Source: Tridacna crocea
Lineage: Eukaryota > Mollusca > Bivalvia > Cardiida > Cardiidae
Assembly: GCA_943736015.1 (NCBI GenBank)
Contig: OX031056.1
Span: 66,739,277-66,803,276, forward strand
Direction of reading: 5' to 3'
DNA: 64,000 nucleotides
Shown here: piece by piece, positions 51,789 through 61,400 of the stretch
Position numbering within the stretch: the stretch's first letter is position 1
Layout of the letters: every line of letters starts with the position of its first letter
Notes under the pieces: generated by a model
Databases searched by the model: none
The model's input: only the letters and a program-made list of their open reading frames with translations
Told to the model about the DNA's origin: nothing
Translations under genes and position numbers: made by a program

Positions 51789-52388
51789 CAGACAAACACC
51801 GTTCTTTTTTTAACTACAGGGTTTACTTTAGATAAAAGTGGTTTTCCGGTAATCTATTTATAGAATAAGACTGGTTTACGCATTATTGCCGAAATGTATA
51901 TTGGACACGTGTCGTAAATATGGGCCCAGTCAAAGTCGTGGTTGGGTTCTCTGTATTTCATAGCATATTTTACACAACTTCCGGTATATAAAAGTACGCA
52001 TTACCAGTCTGTGCTGTTAGTGGAAAAATAATGTCATGACGAAGAAAACTGTAGCATTCTTCTATCGTCTGCTTCCTACAACTGCCGATCAAGCCACGTC
52101 AAGCAGCGATTCAGACGAAAATGTTTGGTCTGTCAAAAAGTGACATCGGCGTTTCCGTCAGAAATGATCGACCGACTTTTCAATTTTGGAAGTAGACGTT
52201 TAAAAGGTAAAATGCATTATAAATCGTGTTTGAAGTTGATGACGAGGAAATTCATATTTTTGACCCCCAAAATTAATGAAATGACCCGCAACCAATGAGG
52301 AAGGGGGTCACAATGACCCCCAATTTTCAAAGCCGAGGGAAAACCCTGAACAGCTTCGGGCTTGATGACCCAAGTATGACCAGATTGT

Positions 52389-52430
52389 TTAACCCTTTAC
52401 CAAGCAAACCCTGATTTTTTTTTTTATGAC
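52389..52430 (-). mobile_element. HP left-end fragment
   Basis: TTAACCCTTTACCAAGCAAA, cut at ATGACCCGAG where the right subterminal array begins. Confidence 0.7.
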
Positions 52431-52529
52431 CCGAGTTGTCTTCAATGTGGGGCGAGTTGTCCCCCAATTTGGGGCCAGTTGTCTTCTGAAGGTGGGGCGA
52501 GTTGTCTTTGGGGCGAGTTGTCCTCTACC

Positions 52530-53190
52530 CAGTTTTCTGTGACTGTGATCCACTGCAAGTTTATCTGCCTTCGTCAACACTGACAGGAGCAATATCTGAA
52601 GATCACAGCAGTAAAATATCTTAAATAAAAAGCATTGCAAACAAACTTGTAACTGATTTCACGACTGTAAATTGATATAACAAAATTCTGAAAATATTCA
52701 TACTGCTCTTGGTGATGTCCATGATTTCCAATCTTTGGAGTTACGTCCCTTTATTTGCCGCTTACAGCTTATATCAATAAAATCAAAATAAGAATTTAGG
52801 ATAAAATTCATTATTTCTCGAATTCAAACAAATAAAATTGGTGAAATTGTGTGACATTGTACCAATTTAAACTTCTTATTTAGGAAAAAATATATTCATA
52901 TATATTATTTATTGTTTTCTTTATTTTTAAGGACTTAGCGACGTGTCACCTAAATGCTTTTTTAAACCATTTGAAAGCGTCTAGTGAAAAAAAAAAAATC
53001 GGTCTAAACAAGCAATATCGCAACCAGAAGGATGTCTTTACAAGTATTTTAATAAAGAGATTAAGCATGGCAGGAAACAACCGACCTTCGTTGTCAGCAA
53101 ACAATTTATAACCGTCCTTGCCTGTAAAGTATTTAAGGTGGGTTTCGGAATTTTGCCTTTATTTTCTTGTCCGTATCATTGTGATGCATC
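52530..53190. other. PARN/BFAR intergenic, nothing firm
   Basis: AT-rich; one A run (52988-53000). Confidence 0.5.
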
Positions 53191-53201
53191 ATGCACGGCC
53201 C

Positions 53202-53992
53202 CTACCTTCAGTCTGAAGGTGTCTGCTCCGATGCTGTTTTTGTGACTGGTCTTCGCTAACACCTTCATATCAGCCATTCATTAAACCCGTATGGAAAAAA
53301 TACGATGTTACCCGCATCTTTTCGAACGGCTTAATGCGACAAAATTTCCAATGACAGCTAATAAAATGGGTATGGATCGTTAGATAAATGATTAATCTTT
53401 AAGAGCACACAAAATATGCTGCAAAATACCAATTAAATCAATGGGAATTTACCTTTTTCCCAACGTAAATAAATCCAGCATAATTTGTAAACAACAAACA
53501 CGGCGACTTCCATTAGTCAGGCATGCGCACTCAACGGAATTTGAAATTTGTACAGTCTGGTTCCCTAACCCTATATAGCCAAGTTCGATCAAGGTGCGTT
53601 TGTTTACAGCAAAATTTGCAACTAAACCATCCTGTAGCGTGTCAGAGATACTGCGATTTCTGCCGAGACATGCGCATTGAAAAGATCACCATGTTTTGAT
53701 TTCTGGTGAAGTAGGTCAACGATTATTTACGTTGAAAAGTACAGATTTGCACAAAGGTAAGAGTTGGATATTAACTAATATCAGTTTTTTTGTAAAGATT
53801 AATCATTTATCTAACAATCCATGCCCATTTTATTAGTTGTCATTTGAAATTCTGTCGCATAGAGCCGTTCGAAAAGATGCGGGTAAAATCGTATTTTTTC
53901 CATACGGGTTTAATGAATGGCTGATATGAAGGTGTTAGCGAAGACCAGTCACAAAAATAGCATCGGAGCAGACACCTTCAGACTGAAGGTAG
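53202..53992. mobile_element. 791-bp element with 200-bp terminal inverted repeats and 8-bp target duplication
   Basis: The arms 53202-53401 and 53793-53992 are each 200 bp and nearly identical in inverted orientation, starting CTACCTTCAGTC. The direct duplication CACGGCCC flanks both sides (53194-53201 and 53993-54000). The 391-bp centre is unrelated sequence. The 8-bp duplication and long arms fit MULE, P or hAT types. It sits in the PARN/BFAR divergent region. Confidence 0.8.
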
Positions 53993-54029
53993 CACGGCCC
54001 CCATAAATTTTTCGGCAAGGATCTTTCTT

Positions 54030-54160
54030 TGTATGATGTTAAACGCAATTTCTGCAGGATTTCAGTGCTATTTCTGCAACAAAAGCATCTATCCACGTAC
54101 TTCAGGAGTATCATTTGCCAGCAATTTCCAAATATTTTTTCCCAAGCCACTGGCTCCTTG
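54030..54160 (-). repeat. S1 fragment
   Basis: ATCTATCCACGTACTTCAGG and CCCAAGCCACTGGCTCCTTG match the S1 body. Confidence 0.5.
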
Positions 54161-54164
54161 GTGG

Positions 54165-54785
54165 AAAAAGATTCGGAACCTTAAAGATTCGGCCCAAACG
54201 AAAAAAGTTGAGATGATTCGGACCCAAGAAAATTAGGCTAAACAGGAGAAGATTCTGTCCAATTTGGAAGAAGATTCAACCCCAATTTAGATTAAATTCA
54301 TTGTGCTGATATTGTTGTTTTCACTGAACGTTGCATGATAATGTAACACCATAGTAGTCTGTGGACTAATACACTCGTTACTCTAACTCCATATTTTTGC
54401 CCATGCGAGTTACCCCTTGGTAGATGATTTGATAGAACTTTGGAAAAATAAGACATTCGACATATGTATGGATTGCAAGTGCTAAACAATCTGGCAAAAA
54501 CAATGTAACAACAACTTGTTTTTACTTGCATATGTTTTGATCTGAACCACTCGAGCACAGGACCCATACATTCGTTCCTTGTAATTGGTCAGACTGCAAC
54601 ATCAAACTGACGTCATTTCTCGGGTAAACTTTCATGTTACAGTTAGGTTCATCAAATGTCTTCCACTTAATCCAACTGAGAAAGTAGATGCAATCTTGGC
54701 ATATGTTTATTTATACTGTTTTTCTGAAGTGGTAAGAAAAATAAGCCAGCTCAATCAGATCAAAGGTATTTAATATAAGGATAGG
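54165..54785. other. PARN/BFAR intergenic, nothing firm
   Basis: Short GATTCGG(A/C)CC and AGAAGATTC motifs at 54170-54290; the BFAR promoter and 5' non-coding exon should lie in or left of here but could not be placed. Confidence 0.4.
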
Positions 54786-54786
54786 T

Positions 54787-54904
54787 TATGAGTCGTTATG
54801 AGTTGGAATTGTGTTGTAAAGAATTAAGGAAGGGAATGCTAGTGATCCAAACTTCCACCATTTTCCAAAATGTTTTTAAAAGCATTCTTCCTCATGCCAT
54901 CATC
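54787..54904 (+). mobile_element. HP-A remnants
   Basis: Right end GTGTTGTAAAGAATTAA at 54812, then TTTCCAAAATGTTTTTAAA at 54851. Confidence 0.5.
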
Positions 54905-55130
54905 CTTAGACCATTACCAAACAACAATATTTTAGACTGGTTCAAATTGAAAGCATTTGCAGACTACAAAATAAAAGTGACGGAAAATTTGAATATTTGT
55001 GAAGGGTAGAAAACATTGTGGGAAAAGGAGAAAATACTGGTTACCAGCATTTTCTCCCTTTCCCACAATGTTTTCTAAAGGCTTCTTTCTCAGGGGCGTC
55101 AAGAGTAGGGATTGTGTGGTAATGGGTTAA
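54905..55130 (+). mobile_element. HP-A, complete; 5' of BFAR
   Basis: TTAGACCATTACCAAACAAC to GTGTGGTAATGGGTTAA; ends 84 bases before the BFAR start codon. Confidence 0.9.
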
Positions 55131-55213
55131 AAGTTGGGACGGTCTAAAAAAGGGTTAAACTATGATTACATATTACAATTACATGATCCTTTTTTTTATG
55201 TTTAAGAGAGAAG

Positions 55214-55431
55214 ATGGCACAAAACCCTGAGTTAGAGAGATCCATATCTACCTCAGAAGATTTTCTGTGTGGCTGCTGTCATGATTTAATGGTGCAACCT
55301 ACAACACTAACATGTGGACATAGTTTTTGTCGTCTCTGTGTTGCTGAATGGTATCTACAGTCCAAACGGACAGAATGTCTTCTCTGTCGTGCGCCATGGG
55401 CTGGGAATCCACAGATAAACATTACTCTCAA
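55214..55431 (+). CDS. BFAR: BFAR exon 1 (coding): RING finger
   Basis: 218 nt, donor CAA/GTAAGA. MAQNPELERSISTSED precedes the RING: zinc ligands C19, C22, C34, H36, C39, C42, C55, C58, with TLTCGHSFCRLC equal to TLNCGHSFCRHC of vertebrates. Ends NPQINITL and two bases of K. Confidence 0.95.
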
Positions 55432-58400
55432 GTAAGACCAATTAACTCTTTATCTGTTTACCACACAAGCCTAAGTTTTAATGAACCTGAGAAAAACATC
55501 ACAATTTCATGAGGTTTTTTTTTTGTCAGGATATTTCATATGTTAGGGGATTATCCGGATAGTATAAGCTCACTTGCACTGTAATTATAACAACTTGTAC
55601 TTTTTTCTGTTCATTTTGTTGCGCAATCAGGGTTCATGAATACTGTCTGCCAAAAACTATACTTTTATAATTCAATATTAGTTGTTTTTATGAGCATTGG
55701 CGAAGAATGGTTTTTTATACGCCCGAAGGGTCGTATTATGTTATACCCCCGGTCGTCCGTCCGTCCGTTAGCAATTTCTTGTGTGCGCAACTCCTACAGT
55801 TTCCATCGGAATTATTTGAAACTTGCCACAATGAATCTCCATGATGTCTAGTTGTGCACCTGGGTCTTAGAATTTGGATCTCTGTTTGTGTTCTAAAATT
55901 ATCTGCCCCTGATTTCTGAAATAACCAACTTTTCACTTTGAATTTTTGTTCAGGCTATAACTTCCATACTATGAAAGGTATCGATTTGAAACTACATACA
56001 CTGATAGAACACATTATGGAGAAGTGCAGTGCACATGAACCATAACTCTGCCACCGTTTTTTGAGTTATTGCCCTTTGTTAATTTTCACTTTGAATTTTT
56101 GTCCAGGCCATAACTTCCAAGGTATCAACTTGAAACTACATACACTGATAGAACACATTATGGAGAAGTGCAGTGCACATGAACCATAACTCTGCCACTA
56201 TTATTTTTTGAGTTACTGCCCTTTGTTAATTTTCAGTTTGAATTTTGTCCAGGCCATAACTTCTATACTATAAAAGCTATTAACTTGGAACTTCATACAC
56301 TGATAGAACCCATTATGGAGAAATGCAGTGCACATGAATCATAACTCTGCTACATTTATTTTTTGAGTTATTGCCCTTTGTTAATTTTCACTTTGACTTT
56401 TTGTCCAGGCCATAACTTCCAAACTGTAAAAGCTATAACTTGGAACTTCATGCACTTATAGAACCCATTGTGGAGAAGTGCATTGCACATGAATCATAAC
56501 TCTGCCACCTTTATTATTTGAGTTATTGCCATTTGTAAATTTTCAGTTTGAATTTTTGTAAAGACCATAACTTCCAAACTTCAAAATCCATCATCTTGAA
56601 ACTTCAAAGACTAATAGAACACATTATGAACAAGTGCATTGCACAAGAACCATAACTCTGCCATCCTTCCTTCTCAGTTATTGCCCTTTTCACTTTGAAT
56701 TTTCGTCGGGGCCATAATTTCTAAAATGTAAAAGATATGATCTGGGACCTTCAAAGGCTGATAGAACACCTTGTGGAAAAGAGCAATTCACAAAATTTGT
56801 AACTTTGCCACCCTTATTCTTTTAGTTATTGCCCTTTAATATTTTTCACATATCATGGAGAGTAACTACTCTTCATTCATGGCCCATCCATCAATGCAAC
56901 TCATTTCACTGACAAGCCCCTTCGGGTGTATATGCGCCGCTCTGCGAACCTCTTGTCGATTTGGACAAGCCTAAAATATTGTCATTTGGTAATGAGTTAG
57001 ATATTAATTTTGTTAATTAAGCCCTTTCTCTTTTGTCTTTTGCATAATTTTCAATATGGATAAAAGTAGCATTTTGCCATGAGGTTAAGAGTTAATCAAA
57101 AATTGTTAATATGAAATTATCCTAGAATTCAATGATAGTAATTATTCAAATTATGTTTGCAGAAATTTAGTAGAAAAATTCCATTGTGCAAGAGTCAAAG
57201 AAAGAGAGTCAGAGACATTGACAGATGAAGGAAAGGAAAAGATCACCCGTTTTAACTCCATGATAAGCAAGAACATCAACACAACAGCTGGAAATGCTCA
57301 AGGACAAGCCCAGGGCATAGGTTTCTGCAAGGGAGTCGGGTTTGCATTAATGATCATCACGGTATGTTTAACCCATTACCACACAATCCCTACTTTTGAC
57401 GCCCCTGAGAAAGAGGCCTTTGGAAAACATTGTGGGAAAAGGAGAAAATGCTGGTAACCAGCATTTTCTCCTTTTCCCACAATGTTTTCTACCCTTCACA
57501 AAACAATTTTCAAATTTTCAGTCACTTTTATTTTGTCGTCTGCAAATGCTTTCAATTTGGACCAGTCTAAAATAATGTCGTTTGTTAATGGGTTAAGTAA
57601 ATGAGTACCAAAATAGTCCTTTTTCTCAAAAGTCTTCTTTCTGATGGTTGTTTAAAGTTGTGATTGTGTAGTAAAGGGTTAAAAATTTAGGACTATAATT
57701 CTTGTTATACTGTAATGTAATAAAAAGAATCTGACACTGGTTGGTTTTTGAGGTAATTTGTCAAACTCGTCCCCAAAAAAATGTTATTAAACTTGCCGAA
57801 GGCTCGCTTAACTCTTCATCAACCAACAAAATTTTAGACTGGTCCAAATTGAAAGCATTTGCAGACAACATAATAAACGTGACTCAAAAATTGAAATTTG
57901 ATTTAGGTAGCATAGAAAACATTGTGGGAAAAGGAGAAAATGCTGGTTACCAGCATTTTCTCCTTTTCCCACAATGTTTCCAAAAGCTTTCTTTCTCAGC
58001 GTCGTTAAAAGTGGGGATTGTGTGGTAAAGAGTTAAGTCTTTACCAAACAACATTTTTGAATTGAAGGCGTGTGCAGATAACAAACCAGAGGTGAGTCAG
58101 ATTGCCAGATTTGTCTTTGAAAATGTGGAAAACGTTGTGGGAAAAGGAGAAAGCCTTTTTAGCTCACCTGAGCACGAAGTGCTCATGGTGAGCTTTTGTG
58201 ATCGCCCAATGTCCGGCGTCCGGCGTCCACAATTTCTTTAAACATCTTCTCCTCCTAAACCACTGGGCCAATCTTGATGAAACTTGGCAGAGATGTTTCT
58301 TGGGTGAAGCTCTACCAGAGTTGTTCAAAAGATTGAATTCCACCCATAATTCTGGTTGCCATGGCAACCGAAAGGAAAAAAATAGCAAAATCTTTGAAAA

Positions 58401-61400
58401 TCTTCTTCTCTGAAACTAGAAGGCGTAGAGCTTTGATATTTGGTATGTAGCATCTCCTAGTGGACCTGTACCAAGATTGTTCATATGATGTCCCAGGGGT
58501 CAAAACAGGCCCCGCCCCGGGGGTCACAAGTTTGAAACATAGGAACAAAGAAGGAAAACTTTAAAATTCTTCTTCTCTGAAACTAGAAGGTGCAGGGCTT
58601 TGAGATTTGGTATGTAGCATCTCCTAGTGGACCTCTACCAAGATTATTCATATGATGTCCCTGGGGTCAAAACTGGCCCCGCCCCAGGGATCAATTCTGA
58701 AACATAGGAACAAAGAAGGAAAACTTTAAAAATCTTCTTCTCTGAAACTAGAAGATGCAGGGCTTTGATATTTGGTATGTAGCATCTCCTAGTGGACCTC
58801 TACCAAGATTGTTCATATGAAGTCCCTGGGGTCAAAACTGGCCCCGCCCTGGGGGTCACAATTTTGAAACGTAGGAACACAGAAGGAAAACTTTGAAATT
58901 CTTCTTCTCTGAAACTAGAATATGTAGAGCTTTGATATTTGGTATGTAGCATCTCATAGTGGACCTCTACCAAGAGTGTTCATATGATGTCCCTGGGGTC
59001 AAAACTAGCCCAGACCCGGGGGTCACAATTTTGAAACATAGGAACAAAGAAGGAAAACTTTAAAATTCTTCTTCTCTGAAACTAGAAGGTGCAGGGCTTT
59101 GATATTTGGTATGTAGCATCTCCTAGTGGACCTCTACCAAGATTGTTCATATGATGTCCCTGGGGTCAAAACTGGCCCCGCCCCGGGGGTCAATTCTGAA
59201 ACAAAGGAACAAAGAAGGAAAACTTTAAAAATCTTCTTCTCTGAAACTAGAAGATGCAGGGTTTTGATATTTGGTATGTAGCATCTCCTAGTGGACCTCT
59301 ACCAAAATTGTTCATATGAAGTCCCTGGGGTCAAAACTGGGCCCGCCCATGGGGGCACAATTTTGAAACGTAGGAACACAGAAGGAAAACTTTGAAATTC
59401 TTCTTCTCTGAAACTAGAATATGTAGAGCTTTGATATTTGGTATGTAGCATCTCCTAGTGGACCTCTACCAAGAGTGTTCATATGATGTCCCTGGGGTCA
59501 AAACTAGCCCAGACCCGGGGGTCACAATTTTGAAACATAGGAACAAAGAAGGAAAACTTTAAAATTCTTCTTCTCTGAAACTAGAAGGTGGAGGGCTTTG
59601 ATATTTGGTATGTAGCATCTCCCAGTGGACCTCTACCAAGATTGTTCATATGATGTCCCTGGGGTCAAAACTGGCCCTGCCCCGGGGGTCACAATTCTGA
59701 AACATAGGAACAAAGAAGGAAAACTTTAAAAATCTTCTTCTCTGAAACTAGAAGGTGCAGGGCTTTGATATTTGGTATGTAGCATTTCCTAGTGGACCTC
59801 TACCAAGATTGTTCATATGAAGTCCCTGGGATCAAAACTGGCCCCGCCCTGGGGGTCACAATTTTGAAACGTAGGAACACAGAAGGAAAACTTAGAAATT
59901 CTTCTTCTCTGAAACTAGAATATGTAGAGCTTTGATATTTGGTATGTAGCATCTCCTAGTGGACCTCTACCAAGATTGTTCATATGATGTCTCTGGGGTG
60001 AAAACTAGCCCTGATCCGGGGGTCACAGTTTTGAAACATAGGAACAAAGACGGAAAACTTTAAAATTCTTCTTCTCTGAAACTAGAAGGTGCAGAGCTTT
60101 GATATTTGGTATGTAGCATCTTCTAGTGGACTTGTACCAAGATTGTTCATATGATGTCCCTGGGGTCAAAACTGGCCCTGCCCCGGGGGTCACAAGTTTG
60201 AAACATAGGAACAAAGAAGGAAAACTTTAAAATTATACTTCTCTGAAACTAGAAGGTGCAGGACTTTGATATTTGGTATGTAGCATCTCCTAGTGGACCT
60301 CTACCAAGATTAACTGGCCCCGCCCCAGGGGTCACAAGTTTAATACATAGAAATAAAGAAGGAAAAATTGAAAATTTTTCTTCTCTGAAACTAGAATATG
60401 TAGAGCTTTTATATTTGGTAAGTAGGATCTCATAGTGGACTTCCACAATGTTTGTTCATATGATGCCCCTGGGGTCAAAACTTGCCCTTCTCCATGGGTC
60501 ACAAGTTCGAAACATAGGAACAAAGAAGGAAATGTCAATATTATTCTTCTCTGAAACTAGACGGCGTAGAGCTTTGATATTTGGTATGTAGCATCTTTTA
60601 GTGGACTTCTACAAAGTTTCTTCATACGATGCCCCTGGGGTCTAAAATTGCCTTGCCCAGGGGTCACAAGTTCGAAACATATGAACAAAGAAGGAAAACT
60701 TTGAAATTTTACTTCTCTGAAACTAGAAGGTATAGAGCTTTGATATTTTGTAAGTAGCATCTCCTAGTCTACCTCTAGCAAGGTTTTTTCTTAGGATGCC
60801 CCTGGGGTCCAAATTGGCCCTGCCCAGGGGTCACAAGTTTGATTTTACAGCTTAGAACTCAGGTGAGCAATATAGGACCATCTTGGTCCTCTTGTTTTCT
60901 AATTTTTTTGTATGTTTTCTAAAGCCTTTTCTGTAGGTTTGTTAAATCTCCGAATTGTGAGGTAAGAGGTTTAGGCGTGGATGTCATACTGTATTTCAAA
61001 ACTAACCACCTACATGTAACTGGTCGAGTCATTTAGTTGGCTGAGATGATATGGTACAGCCATTCCAAATCCTTTCCTGGAATATGAACCGAAAATAAAC
61101 TTTGAATGTTTGATGGAATCTTAACTCTTTTCCAAGCAGCCCTGAGTCTTTATGACCCCCAACAAAGAGGAATTTCGGAAAATTCTTTCCGAGTGATTTA
61201 TTTGTCAGGGCACCAGCATAGGGATCCATAGCTTGACTCCTGTCACCCATAGACCATAATTATGGCCTTCAACACGCGAAAGGGGACATTCGGACATTTG
61301 CGTGTCGTCTCGGATCAACCCATGCAGTCCCCGCAGACTGATCTGAGACGGCACTTTCCGTTCTTATGTTATTTTCTGTTTTGCGCAAGTGTACTGTGGG

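Larger units (their letters stand above)
51090..52349. mobile_element. candidate DNA element with CAGGGTTTTCC ends, hosting the TRIM
   Basis: CAGGGTTTTCC at 51090 and its complement GGAAAACCCTG ending at 52349. Both ends are followed inward by short GACGCA or GACCCCCAA blocks. Flanks AACGG and AACAG match at 4 of 5 bases. The inside has a TATATAAAAG box (51992) and a 35-codon frame from 52038 that I do not recognise. The hAT-like assignment rests on the CAGGG ends only. Confidence 0.4.
49590..52526. mobile_element. candidate composite element with arrays of the ACTCGCCCC motif at both ends
   Basis: The left end (49600-49722, resuming 49955-49990) repeats GACAACTCGCCCCA about six times. The right end (52432-52524) carries the complement GGGGCGAGTTGTC about four times and finishes CTCTACCCA, against TGGGTA at the left. 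Inverted subterminal arrays fit transposase-binding sites. A hairpin element, a SINE head, the CAGGGTTTTCC element and the TRIM lie inside. The boundaries are inference. Confidence 0.4.

Noticed and set aside
53453-53513. Minus-strand ATGGAAGTC frame of 61 nt ending at a GTAAAT donor, as PARN exon 1
   Set aside because: Phase and the first three residues (MEV) fit, but the 17 following residues are hydrophobic and unlike any PARN N-terminus, and the stretch is inside a transposon.
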